Assembly: GCA_046350055.1 (NCBI GenBank)
Contig: JAXMBC010000001.1
Span: 1,860,001 to 1,924,000, forward strand
DNA length: 64,000 nt
From: JAEUIE01 sp046350055
GTDB taxonomy: Bacteria; Planctomycetota; Planctomycetia; Gemmatales; HRBIN36
Direction: 5' to 3'
In this document: positions 27,765 to 36,462 of the stretch, in pieces
How positions within the stretch are numbered: the first letter of the stretch is position 1
Layout: each line of letters opens with the position of its first letter
Notes under the pieces: model-generated
What the model was told of the DNA's origin: nothing
Databases searched by the model: none
The model's input: only the letters and a program-made list of their open reading frames with translations
Translations under genes and position numbers: made by a program

Positions 27765-27789
27765 CCCCTCTCCCCGGTGGGGAGAGGGG
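27765..27789. repeat. Perfect GC-rich hairpin (interspersed repeat type)
   Basis: CCCCTCTCCCC at 27765-27775 pairs perfectly (11 bp) with GGGGAGAGGGG at 27779-27789 across the loop GGT, in the context CCCCTCACCCCTAA. It lies between the MFS start and the secreted-protein gene at 27883. It has no T-run, so it is more likely a dispersed repeat than a terminator. Confidence 0.65.
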
Positions 27790-27882
27790 AAGAATAACTT
27801 GATCAACACAATGCCACCAGTATCACAACTCCTAACCGTATCAAACTCCTATGCCATTGACTGCAATACCTGGACCACTCTC

Positions 27883-28443
27883 ATGTATGCACTTTCCAGC
27901 CGCAAGCTGATTGCATTGTCACTAATGGTCCTCTGCTGCTCCAGTCTGTGGAGTCAGGACGCAGGGAAGGACGAGAAGCGTCGCGTCTATGATGCACAGC
28001 GTCTTTTCTCGATCATCCCGCCAGCGGGCTGGGATAAGGTGGCCCAGACTACGGGCAAGAACATGATCCTCGCTCGCACTGCGGATGCAACTGAAGTGTT
28101 CAGTAACTTCAACGTCCAGCGTATTTCAAGCAAGGAGAACTTTCCGAGTCTTCGTGAACTCGCTCAAGCCATCGCAGCGCAGCAAAAGGCCAACACGCCC
28201 AGCTTCGTTGTGGAAGGCGAAGAAGATTTGAAAGTGGATGGCAGAGCGTCGTATGTGCTCTTTTCCTCGCAGGAACGACTGATTGCCGGGGCGAACATGA
28301 GAATCCATGCTGCGTCGTACATGATTCCCACGAAGGGCAATGTAATGTATATTGTGACGTTTTCGATGCCTGCCAGTGCACATCAAAAGGTCAAGCCCCG
28401 TGTGCTGGAGAGTGTGAAGACGATCAAGATCGTGACGAAGTAG
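27883..28443 (+). CDS. Small secreted protein of unknown function
   Basis: 186 residues with a signal peptide (MYALSSRKLIALSLMVLCCSSLWS). The mature part starts RRVYDAQRLFSIIPPAGWDKV, a pattern common to small exported proteins that read like the lipid-binding DcrB/PsbP-like fold, and ends in MYIVTFSMPASAHQKVKPRVLESVKTIKI. The frame opens earlier (27730), but that part translates the palindromic repeat, so the Met at 27883 is chosen. Function unknown. Confidence 0.75.
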   Translation: MYALSSRKLIALSLMVLCCSSLWSQDAGKDEKRRVYDAQRLFSIIPPAGWDKVAQTTGKNMILARTADATEVFSNFNVQRISSKENFPSLRELAQAIAAQQKANTPSFVVEGEEDLKVDGRASYVLFSSQERLIAGANMRIHAASYMIPTKGNVMYIVTFSMPASAHQKVKPRVLESVKTIKIVTK

Positions 28444-28453
28444 AAGATCGCAA

Positions 28454-28831
28454 CTATCGAATGGATCGCTTTCCGAATTTCGGCACTACCGCCGGGAAAG
28501 GTTCTCTTACCAGATTTACATCATTCTTATCGTCAACCCTACCAGTTGTAACTCCAGGAAGAAGATCAGTGACCTCCGCATTGGCTCCAGTGCTGATATG
28601 GCAATGATAACTGTCGTCGCCGGGAATGATCGTCGTTTGATCTAGTTCAGCCACTTCGATCAAACGGGCAGCCAGTCGCCGTAGCCCTTCGGGGTTGCCA
28701 TAAATACAGATCTCAGGATGCAATTGATCCAAGCTTTGATCAATCCACGCTATCAGATAGTCCGATTTGGGTGGAATGACTCGAGTGGCTCGGCCGACTA
28801 TTCCGCGACAATTCTCCACTTTGTAGTTCAT
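28454..28831 (-). CDS. Imm32-like protein (possible immunity or antitoxin)
   Basis: 125 residues, cytosolic. The middle part (EICIYGNPEGLRRLAARLIEVAELDQTT, then HCHI) resembles Imm32-type immunity proteins, which have the I-x-G-N-x-E-G-L-R-x-L-A pattern. The C-terminal third is rich in V, P and D and has no match I know. The ATG overlaps the stop of an upstream fragment by ATGA (28828-28831), as expected for a toxin-immunity or two-gene pair. The assignment rests on pattern recognition only. Confidence 0.55.
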   Translation of the reverse strand: MNYKVENCRGIVGRATRVIPPKSDYLIAWIDQSLDQLHPEICIYGNPEGLRRLAARLIEVAELDQTTIIPGDDSYHCHISTGANAEVTDLLPGVTTGRVDDKNDVNLVREPFPAVVPKFGKRSIR

Positions 28832-28945
28832 GTCGTTGCCTTCTGGATTGTGCTAACAATTTCAGCGAGTTGAACGATTGTCCTTAATCGCGGTGACTGT
28901 TGCAATACGTGAATGATGGTCACCAGATCCTTGCAGCAATAGGTA
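28828..28945 (-). pseudogene. C-terminal stump of a gene coupled to the Imm32-like gene
   Basis: On the minus strand the frame reading CCKDLVTIIHVLQQSPRL and then TIVQLAEIVSTIQKATT ends with a TGA overlapping the next ATG. Upstream it runs directly into the triple-hairpin repeat and meets an in-frame TAG at 29004-29002 with no ATG. GTG at the V of DLVTI would leave only about 31 residues. It looks like the last part of a gene whose body was lost when the repeat and its neighbours were joined. Confidence 0.5.
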
Positions 28946-29027
28946 ATCCCTTCGGGATCAGGGTTCGTGTAAACACTATAACCCCGGATTAATATCCGGG
29001 GCTATAGCAGGTGATCCTTTCAGGATC
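28946..29027. repeat. Triple-hairpin palindromic repeat (REP-like)
   Basis: Three hairpins in a row: ATCCC-TTC-GGGAT at 28946-28958; a 14-position stem 28976-28989 with 28994-29007 (CTATA, then CCCCGGAT, loop TAAT) with a single A/C mismatch; and GATCC-TTTCA-GGATC at 29013-29027. It lies between the BCS1-like gene and the Imm32-like pair. Confidence 0.8.
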
Positions 29028-29053
29028 ATCCATGTTGTTAAGCAGGTCTTCCC

Positions 29054-30646
29054 CTAGAACTTTACCCACTCCATGAGCTTCGCCTTCGAAATAGGCTTGC
29101 CTTGCATGACCGGGGCGAGGTCCATTTTCGTTTCCGTCGTGGATGCGTTGTCTGGGTCAGCCAGCAGTTTCTTCGCTCGGGCCAGTGCTTCCTTTTCCTT
29201 CCAGAAGCAGGCCAGGGCGATCTGGGCACAGCGTTCCTGGAACTGGGCCGGGGTCTCCTGGAGTTCGGGGAACTTGTCCACGAAGGCCAGCATCTCGGCC
29301 AGCTTGTCGGGGTACTCGCACAGAATACGCTTCGCCATGGCCTTCTTATTGGCCGGCTCCATGTAGGTCAGCTCGACTGCCTTGTCGATACGGCCGGGGC
29401 GAGTGGAGATGAACTCGGTGGTGCCGTCGGGCAGTTGCCGAGGTTGACCCATCGCGGGGTCGACCTTGGCGATGTCGTTGGTCGTGACGATGGTGAAGAT
29501 ACCATCGCTCCGCTCCACGCCATCGATGCAATTGAGCAGGCAGTCGAACGTCAGCGGGGTCATGGGCCGTGGCCGATCGCTACCTTCGTGATCGTTCTTC
29601 TGCTGGCTCGGCATCATGATCTGCATGCCCTGGTTCTTGCGTGACACGTTCTCGCGGCCATGGAAGACGTTGTCGATATCTTCGATGAGCGCGATGCAGG
29701 GCACGTTGACCAGCATGTCGTTCCATGACTTGATGAGGTCCTGGTTGCTCATCTCTGCCAGGTTGAAGACGTAGATGGGCATGTTCAGGTCTTCGGCAAA
29801 GGCGCGGGCGAGGGCTGTCTTGCCGGTGCCGGGAGGGCCATAGAGCAGCCAGCCGCGTTTCCACGGAATGCTGCGCTGGCGGTACCACTCCTTGCTGCTC
29901 CGCCACATCTCAATTTCACGCAAGAGGTCCTTCACCCGGCTGGGGAAGATCAGGTTCTCGAGCGCACGGCCATTGTGATGCCCGCCTTTGCCTAGTTGAT
30001 CAGGGCCGTGTGCGAGCAGGCGGTAGCTATTGGTCTGATACCAGGGCAAGCCGTTGGAATCAGAGCCGTAGTCATCGTCGTCGCTGCCACGTTTGGGTAC
30101 GAAGTGAATGACGAAGCGGTTCTTGGCCTTCTCCTGCTCGGTGTTGTTGTTCCAGGTGATATTGTTCATGTCAGAGCAGGCTTCGCGGATGATGGCTTCG
30201 ACATCGAGCGTGCCACGCAGGAAGGTGATGGTGGAATAGACCTTGGTTGCATCGCTGCTGGACGAACTGTTGTTGTCGCCCTTGCTCTGCCTGCTCTTAC
30301 GTTCGACTTCGTTGTTGAAGAAGAAGGGTACCCAGCCTTTCCAGAAGATCATCGAGCGAGCGCCGAAGAACTCGTAAGGCACCAGGCCGAAGTTGCCATC
30401 GCGGGTGTGTTCGTACATGGCACCGTACATGCGGTCGTAGAAGCGGGAACGCTTGACGTGCTTGACGAGGTAAGCCACCACAGCATTGTGTGCCGATTCA
30501 CTGGGGATTTCGATCTGCTGGACGAGCACGCTGACGGCGCGCCAGAGTACGGCCTTGATCCTGGTCCAGAAGCCGGCAATCAAGCCGATGACGATACCGC
30601 CAATGGCACCGCCTGCCATGATCTTGCTGAAGTCGAGGTTTTCCAT
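29054..30646 (-). CDS. BCS1-like AAA+ ATPase, N-terminally membrane-anchored
   Basis: 530 residues. One N-terminal span (AGGAIGGIVIGLIAGFW) is followed by a BCS1-specific-like region (about 35-230) and an AAA+ domain with Walker A GPPGTGKTA, Walker B in CIALIEDIDNVF, sensor 1 TIVTTNDIA and arginine finger in STRPGRIDKAVEL. After this comes an alpha-helical C-terminal lid of about 90 residues. Mitochondrial BCS1 translocates a folded Rieske protein, and bacterial relatives are of unknown role and sometimes sit in conflict islands. No Rieske gene is seen in this window. The start at 30646 is the only good one. Confidence 0.85.
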   Translation of the reverse strand: MENLDFSKIMAGGAIGGIVIGLIAGFWTRIKAVLWRAVSVLVQQIEIPSESAHNAVVAYLVKHVKRSRFYDRMYGAMYEHTRDGNFGLVPYEFFGARSMIFWKGWVPFFFNNEVERKSRQSKGDNNSSSSSDATKVYSTITFLRGTLDVEAIIREACSDMNNITWNNNTEQEKAKNRFVIHFVPKRGSDDDDYGSDSNGLPWYQTNSYRLLAHGPDQLGKGGHHNGRALENLIFPSRVKDLLREIEMWRSSKEWYRQRSIPWKRGWLLYGPPGTGKTALARAFAEDLNMPIYVFNLAEMSNQDLIKSWNDMLVNVPCIALIEDIDNVFHGRENVSRKNQGMQIMMPSQQKNDHEGSDRPRPMTPLTFDCLLNCIDGVERSDGIFTIVTTNDIAKVDPAMGQPRQLPDGTTEFISTRPGRIDKAVELTYMEPANKKAMAKRILCEYPDKLAEMLAFVDKFPELQETPAQFQERCAQIALACFWKEKEALARAKKLLADPDNASTTETKMDLAPVMQGKPISKAKLMEWVKF

Positions 30647-31022
30647 CTTTCCGGGGTCCTGTGTCTACGTACCGAGTGCTAAGTACCAATCCGATGAGAC
30701 ACATAGTTCCCACTGAGGACTAGGCACTTAGGACTTAGGACTGATGATGTTGGTTCGCGCGGCGACTATAGTTGGGTGGGAACCAAACCAGAAGGAGGGG
30801 AATGCCCTCAGAGAAAATGCCGAGTGAAGCTCGGTGGTAGCTGGAGCCGTCGTTCCCCACGGCATGCACTACGTCGGGCATTATACGCACGAGGTCAAGA
30901 GGTTTGCGCGGAATTATGCATATTGCCTGAATGTGGTAACTGCGTTACGGCAGCATGCAGACAGAAAAAAAAGGAAGCAGGTGTAGCACCTGCTTCCTTT
31001 GAATGAGTTTCCAGAGACAGGG
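30647..31022. other. Intergenic region with short repeats
   Basis: No gene seen. Near the BCS1 start (30665-30745) there are short repeats built on CACTTAGGACTTAGGACT, with AGTGCTAAGT nearby. From 30776 to 30960 I see no feature; the clpC terminator follows. Confidence 0.5.
30967..31002 (-). terminator. Intrinsic terminator of clpC
   Basis: A 14-bp perfect stem (30972-30985 with 30989-31002, loop TAG), read on the minus strand, followed by a run of U and then UCUGUC. It lies directly after the clpC stop. Confidence 0.9.
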
Positions 31023-33608
31023 CTAGTTCACGCCGCTCCCAGCCAGGTTCTCTTCCTTCTTGTCTTCCTTGACAGCAGGCACCACTTCCGCGGCCTGTTC
31101 TTTCTTGGAAGGTACGAAGGTGATACGCTTCTCGGTCGTGCTCCCTTCGACGGAAACCAGCTCGGCTTTGATGATGTCGTAGCCATGGAAGGTGCCGCGA
31201 AGGATGTCTTCGGCGACCGGGTCTTCGAGCAGTTGTTCGATGGCCCGGCGAAGGGGACGCGCACCGAATTCGACGTTGTAACCCTTCTCGATGAGGTACT
31301 CGCGGGCTTCGGGAGTGAGGCTCAGGGTGAGTCCCATTTCCTGCAGCCGCTTGTAGACCTTCTCCAGTTCGATGTCGACGATCTTCTGGAGATCTTCGCG
31401 GTTGAGCTGGCGGAAGACGATGATGTCATCGAGACGATTGAGGAATTCGGGGCGGAAGTAGCGGTCGAGCGCGGACTTCAGCGTTTCCTTCATCTTCTCG
31501 TAGTTGGTATTTGCGTCTTTCTTATGGAGTCCGAATACGGACTTGTTCGTCACTTCCTCAGCACCGGCATTGGTCGTCATGATCAGGATGGTGTTGCGGA
31601 AGTCGACCACGCGGCCGAAGCTGTCGGTCAGCCGGCCTTCTTCCATGATCTGAAGCAGCATGTTCCAGACATCGGGGTGGGCCTTCTCGATTTCATCGAG
31701 CAGCACCACGCTGTAGGGCCGACGGCGAATTTTCTCGGTGAGCTGACCACCCTCTTCGTAACCCACGAAGCCTGGTGGAGCACCGATCAGTCGGCTGACG
31801 TTGTGCTTCTCCATGTATTCCGACATGTCGATGGTAACGAGGGCTTCCTCGTTGCCGAACATGAACTCGGCGATACGCTTGGCGAGCAGCGTCTTGCCCA
31901 CGCCAGTGGGGCCGGCGAAGATGAAGGTGCCGATGGGTCGCTTGGGATCCTTGATACCCGAACGGCTGCGACGGATAGCCCGGCTGATGCGTTCGATGGC
32001 TTCGCCCTGCGAGATAACCCGCTTGCGAATCTCGTCTTCCATCTTGAGCAGACGGCTGGTCTCTTCGTCGCTGAGGCGCTTGAGAGGCACACCAGTCATC
32101 TTGCTGACGACCTCGGCGATGACTTCCTCATCGACCACGCCGTCCACTTCCTTGGCCTTCTCACGCCATTCCTTGGTAATCTGTTCCTTTTTCTTCTTGA
32201 CCTTGTCGGCCTGGTCACGAAGCTGGGCAGCTTTCTCGAAGTCCTGCTCGGCGACAGCTGCTTCCTTCTCGGCGTTGAGCCGTTCGATGTCTGCGTCGAT
32301 TTCCTTGAGATCGGGTGGACGCGTGGTGGCCTTCAGGCGAATGCGTGCACCAGCTTCGTCGATCACATCGATGGCCTTGTCAGGCAGGCAGCGACCGGTG
32401 ATGTAACGATCGGACAGTTCGACGGCAGCTTCGAGGCCCTTGTCGGTGATCTGCACCCGGTGGTGTGATTCGTAGCGGTCGCGAAGCCCCTTGAGGATTT
32501 CGACAGCTTCCTTCTTACTGGGCGGATTGACGATGATCTGCTGGAAGCGGCGTTCCAGAGCGCCATCCTTTTCGATGTACTTGCGGAACTCATCCAGCGT
32601 GGTGGCACCGATGCACTGGATTTCGCCACGAGCCAGGGCAGGCTTGAGCACGTTGCTGGCATCGATGGCACCTTCTGCGCCACCTGCACCCACCAGGGTA
32701 TGAAGCTCATCGATGAAGAGGATCGTGTTCTTGGCACGACGCACTTCGTTCATCACCGCCTTGATGCGTTCTTCGAACTGGCCACGGTACTTGGTGCCAG
32801 CGACCATCATGGCGAGATCGAGCACGACGATCCGGCGATCACGCAGCAGTTCGGGCACATTGCCTTCGATGATCATCTGGGCGAGGCCTTCGACGATGGC
32901 AGTCTTGCCGACGCCTGCTTCGCCGAGGAGGACCGGGTTGTTCTTGGTACGGCGGCTGAGCACCTGGACGACGCGTTCGATTTCGTTGGAACGGCCGATG
33001 ACAGGGTCGAGCTTGCTCTGACGAGCCAGTTCGGTGAGATCACGGCCGAAGCTGTCGAGTGCCGGTGTCTTGGAGCGGTTCTGCTTGCCCTTGCCGGAGC
33101 CACCGCCGGAGCCACCGCCCGAGCCGACGCCAGCGCCGGCCGGTTCTCCTGAATCACCATTGGCTTCCAGATTGTGGCCGAGCAGGTTGAGCACTTCTTC
33201 GCGGACATCTTCCAGTTTGAGGCCAAGGTTACGCAGCACCTGGGCAGCGACACCTTCGTCTTCGCGCAGCAGGCCCAGCAGCAGGTGCTCGGTACCAACG
33301 TAGTTGTGGCTGAGGTTGCGTGCCTCTTCGATGGCGTATTCGATGACTTTCTTAGCCCGGGGAGTCTGGGGCAACTTGCCCATCGTCACCATATCGGGGC
33401 CGCTTTGAACGAGCTTCTCGACTTCGAGCCGAATCTTGCGGAGGTCAACGTCGAGGTTCTTCAGCACGTTGGCAGCAACGCCGGAGCCTTCTTTGACGAG
33501 GCCCAGCAGAATGTGTTCGGTGCCGATATATTCATGATTGAATCGTTGGGCTTCCTGATTCGCTAACTGCATGACCTTGCGGGCACGGTCGGTAAAGCGT
33601 TCGTACAT
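31023..33608 (-). CDS. clpC: ATP-dependent Clp protease ATP-binding subunit ClpC
   Basis: 861 residues. Hexameric unfoldase that feeds ClpP. Domains in order: two Clp_N repeats (YERFTDRARKVMQLAN), a Gly/Ser linker, AAA1 with Walker A GEAGVGKT, a UVR-type middle helix (EKEAAVAEQDFEKAAQLRDQA), AAA2 with GPTGVGKT, and the D2-small C-terminal domain. The ClpP-docking loop reads VFGL. The Met at 33608 starts the conserved MYERFTDRA and has GAGGGGATC upstream; the 14 residues before it in the open frame are not conserved. clpP is not in the window. Confidence 0.97.
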   Translation of the reverse strand: MYERFTDRARKVMQLANQEAQRFNHEYIGTEHILLGLVKEGSGVAANVLKNLDVDLRKIRLEVEKLVQSGPDMVTMGKLPQTPRAKKVIEYAIEEARNLSHNYVGTEHLLLGLLREDEGVAAQVLRNLGLKLEDVREEVLNLLGHNLEANGDSGEPAGAGVGSGGGSGGGSGKGKQNRSKTPALDSFGRDLTELARQSKLDPVIGRSNEIERVVQVLSRRTKNNPVLLGEAGVGKTAIVEGLAQMIIEGNVPELLRDRRIVVLDLAMMVAGTKYRGQFEERIKAVMNEVRRAKNTILFIDELHTLVGAGGAEGAIDASNVLKPALARGEIQCIGATTLDEFRKYIEKDGALERRFQQIIVNPPSKKEAVEILKGLRDRYESHHRVQITDKGLEAAVELSDRYITGRCLPDKAIDVIDEAGARIRLKATTRPPDLKEIDADIERLNAEKEAAVAEQDFEKAAQLRDQADKVKKKKEQITKEWREKAKEVDGVVDEEVIAEVVSKMTGVPLKRLSDEETSRLLKMEDEIRKRVISQGEAIERISRAIRRSRSGIKDPKRPIGTFIFAGPTGVGKTLLAKRIAEFMFGNEEALVTIDMSEYMEKHNVSRLIGAPPGFVGYEEGGQLTEKIRRRPYSVVLLDEIEKAHPDVWNMLLQIMEEGRLTDSFGRVVDFRNTILIMTTNAGAEEVTNKSVFGLHKKDANTNYEKMKETLKSALDRYFRPEFLNRLDDIIVFRQLNREDLQKIVDIELEKVYKRLQEMGLTLSLTPEAREYLIEKGYNVEFGARPLRRAIEQLLEDPVAEDILRGTFHGYDIIKAELVSVEGSTTEKRITFVPSKKEQAAEVVPAVKEDKKEENLAGSGVN

Positions 33609-33880
33609 GTCAGATGATCCCCTCAATTGCATGGCGACAGATGGCGTCACACATGCCTGTAGTTAGTTGATTATACGCTGACCAGGCAGATTGAGTAGGC
33701 AAAGGTGGTACGAGGGCAGGTTCAGTGATAATCCAGCTACATTCTTAACAGATGCAGGAAATCGTGCCTAGATGGACTCTTGGTAGGCTTGCTGAGGATT
33801 TAACAGTCGAATTGAACGAAGGTCCACGGGGACAATCCAACATCCATGTGTGATGTTACATCCACGAAAATGGGCTCTGT

Positions 33881-35770
33881 CTATTTCTTCAGGACATCAG
33901 TAGGAGGTGGCTCTTCTGTGCGTTTGACCAGGGATTCGATGACCTCTTCCAGTTCACCCGGAGGAGGTGTTCCCTCCCAGATGCGAAAGATATTCTGCTG
34001 ATTATCAATGAGTACGAGCGTGGGTGAAACCTTGACGCCCATCTCTGTTGTCAGTTTGCCGCCTGGCTGGACATTACGGACATTGCGCCAGGGGACGGGT
34101 GTTTTGACAATCATGTCTGCCAACTCATCCGGGCGGTCGGTGTTCACGCCCAGCAAGGCAAAAGGTCGATTCTTGTACTTTTCGTAAAGCTCTCGCTGCT
34201 TGGGTAACATCTTGAGACATGGCGCGCACCAGTAGCCCCAGAACTGGACAAGAATGACTTTGCCACGCATATCCGTTATCTTGACTTCCTTGTCCTCAAT
34301 ATCCTTGAGAACGAGGTCAGGAAAGCGGCTGCGGAAATTCAGTTTGTATTTTGTTCCTGTCAGCCATGTCATCATGGGTTTTGTGTCAGCGGCAGCTTTG
34401 CGATCATCGCTCAGGTAAATGAAAATGAAAGTGATCGCAGGTATCAACACTGCCAAGGCAGCGCACAAGGCGAGCACGGTCTTCCTGGACAGCTTGCTTT
34501 TCAGGGTGATGCGTTCTGTCTTTTTCTTGAGTCGGGTGGTGGAGCTGTTCTTGGCCTCAATCTTGGTGCTGGCCGATGCAAGCGACTGGGAGTTGCCAAG
34601 AATCGGTGCTGTCGGATCAAATGACGCGGTCTGACGATAGAGGTTACCCGTCGAGGGATGTGCAATCGGGCCGGAGATCGGACCGCCAGAGATGGGGCCT
34701 CCTGATGTCGGCCCTGAGAACGAGGGTAGCTGTTGCGAGTTGATGCTGGCTATGGCGCTCAGACTGTTAGCCAGTTCCAGTGGTGTCTGATAACGATGCT
34801 CCGGCCGCTTGGCCAGCATCTTCGCGACGACATGGGAGATCGCCTCAGGCACCTCGGGCCGGATCGTATGAATCATGGGCGGCATCTGCATCTGGTGCTG
34901 CAGAAGCTTTTGTGCGGTGGTTCCTTCCACGGGCGGCTTGCCGGTGATCAGGCAATAGACTGTTGCGCCCAGGCTGTAGATATCCGCCCGAATATCCACC
35001 GCGTTGTTGGCAATCGCCTGCTCGGGAGCAATATAGTCGATGGATCCCATGACATCTTTGCCATCTGACAATTCCTGCGTCAGGTTGTCCTGATTCATCT
35101 GGAACGAACGTGCCAGGCCCAGATCGAGAATCTTGACCTGCCCCGCCTTGTCCACCAGGATGTTTGCAGGCTTGATGTCCCGGTGCACCATGTTGCGTTC
35201 ATGGGCATGCTGCAATCCCTTGCAGCATTGCAGGACAATGTTCACAGCAGTCTTCCAGGGCAGTGGTCCTTTGGTATCGAGGTACTTCTGCAGATTGGCG
35301 CCGTCGATGTACTCCATCACCAGGTAGTGAAGCCCCTGAAAATCGCTGACATCATATGCTTTGACGATGTTGGGGTGATCCAGAGCGGCAGCTGCCCGGG
35401 CTTCGCGGTAGAACCGCTCCAATGCCAATTTGTCTCGAGTCTTATCTTCTGGAAGTATCTTGATGGCAACACGTCTCATCAACTTGTCGTGTTCCGCCAG
35501 GTAGACAACTCCCATTCCGCCCGAACCAATTTTATCCAGAATGCGATATGCCCCGATGATGAGCCCTTTGGTACGGCCCGCGATCAGTGACTTGGCTTGA
35601 AAGGAAGTGATCAGCTTGCGCTGAATGAGATATTCTGCAATCCTGGCAGGTTCTTCCGTGGTGCCGGTGTAGCTGCTGAGGGCTTCGTCCAGTACCGATT
35701 CCTCAATCAGCCCGCTGCGACGCAGTGTTTCAAGAAATTGATTTGAGGTCGCAACCGGCATGGGCTGCAT
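33881..35770 (-). CDS. Serine/threonine kinase fused to a C-terminal TlpA-like thioredoxin domain
   Basis: About 629 residues. The N-terminus (LETLRRSGLIEESVLDEALSS, then SFQAKSL) is a planctomycete kinase lead-in. The kinase domain has GSGGMG, VAIKIL, HRDIKPANIL, DLG and APEQ, and ends before residue about 330. A Ser/Gly/Pro linker holds a GPISG-type repeat. One membrane span (TVLALCAALAVLIPAITFIFIYL) follows. The C-terminal part is a TlpA/AhpC-like redoxin with WGYWCAPCLKMLP (CXXC), GVNTDRPDEL and SPTLVLID. The topology would put the kinase inside and the thioredoxin outside the cytoplasm. The fusion is read in one unbroken frame. The start may be 35770 or 35761. Confidence 0.9.
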   Translation of the reverse strand: MQPMPVATSNQFLETLRRSGLIEESVLDEALSSYTGTTEEPARIAEYLIQRKLITSFQAKSLIAGRTKGLIIGAYRILDKIGSGGMGVVYLAEHDKLMRRVAIKILPEDKTRDKLALERFYREARAAAALDHPNIVKAYDVSDFQGLHYLVMEYIDGANLQKYLDTKGPLPWKTAVNIVLQCCKGLQHAHERNMVHRDIKPANILVDKAGQVKILDLGLARSFQMNQDNLTQELSDGKDVMGSIDYIAPEQAIANNAVDIRADIYSLGATVYCLITGKPPVEGTTAQKLLQHQMQMPPMIHTIRPEVPEAISHVVAKMLAKRPEHRYQTPLELANSLSAIASINSQQLPSFSGPTSGGPISGGPISGPIAHPSTGNLYRQTASFDPTAPILGNSQSLASASTKIEAKNSSTTRLKKKTERITLKSKLSRKTVLALCAALAVLIPAITFIFIYLSDDRKAAADTKPMMTWLTGTKYKLNFRSRFPDLVLKDIEDKEVKITDMRGKVILVQFWGYWCAPCLKMLPKQRELYEKYKNRPFALLGVNTDRPDELADMIVKTPVPWRNVRNVQPGGKLTTEMGVKVSPTLVLIDNQQNIFRIWEGTPPPGELEEVIESLVKRTEEPPPTDVLKK

Positions 35771-35874
35771 CTCCACATGGGTGTTAGCTACACACAGTTT
35801 AACTTTGAACCGGGAGAAGAGCAAATACGATTAGTATTCTGTTGTGTTTTCATATAGATTCATTTGCAATTGGA

Positions 35875-36462
35875 TTACTTATGCATTTTGCTGGCTATTA
35901 ACTGAATTGCTTCCGGTAAGGCAGTGCATTCAGCTTCGAAAACCCGGGCTGCCAGGGTTTCTGGCGTATCGTGTTCATGAACGGGTACCACTCGCTGCAG
36001 AATAATGGGGCCATGATCAAACTCATTATCTGCAAAATGTACTGTGCAGCCTGAGACCTTGACTCCAGCTTTCAGTGCAGCTTCATGCACATGGCGACCG
36101 TAATACCCTTTGCCACTGAAGGCCGGTATGAGCGACGGGTGGATGTTAATCACTCGCATGGCAAAGTCGTCAGGGATGGGCAGGAACTCCAGGAACCCCG
36201 CCAGGCAGACCAGGTCCACTTCGATGGAACGCAGCTTGTTGAAAATGCGCTGGCCGAATTCTTGCGTGGTCAGACCTTTCCTGATCACTTCCACTGCGGG
36301 GATACCAGCACGTCTGGCACGATCGAGGCCCACGACGCCAGCCCGACTGGAAATAACCAGCTCGATGGTTCCCTCCAGTTTCCCGGAGTCAATTTTGTCG
36401 ATCAGATTCTGCAACGTGGTGCCGCTGCCACTGATGAGCACGGCGAGCTTGATGGGCATCAT
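35875..36462 (-). CDS. purN: Phosphoribosylglycinamide formyltransferase PurN
   Basis: Third step of purine synthesis, transferring a formyl group from 10-formyl-THF to GAR. 195 residues: LISGSGTTLQNL (phosphate loop), VINIHPSLIPAFSGKGYYG with the catalytic Asn and His, and FDHGPIILQ with the catalytic Asp. The ATG overlaps the larB stop by four bases (ATGA, 36459-36462), so it is translated after LarB. No other purine gene is nearby. Confidence 0.95.
   Translation of the reverse strand: MMPIKLAVLISGSGTTLQNLIDKIDSGKLEGTIELVISSRAGVVGLDRARRAGIPAVEVIRKGLTTQEFGQRIFNKLRSIEVDLVCLAGFLEFLPIPDDFAMRVINIHPSLIPAFSGKGYYGRHVHEAALKAGVKVSGCTVHFADNEFDHGPIILQRVVPVHEHDTPETLAARVFEAECTALPEAIQLIASKMHK

Noticed and set aside
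27730..27882. N-terminal extension of the 27883 secreted protein
   Set aside because: The added residues translate the palindromic repeat and the intergenic region; the signal peptide starts at the Met at 27883.
30999..32468. 489-residue open frame antisense to clpC
   Set aside because: Mirror frame of clpC, no domain of its own; includes the reverse complement of AAA motifs.
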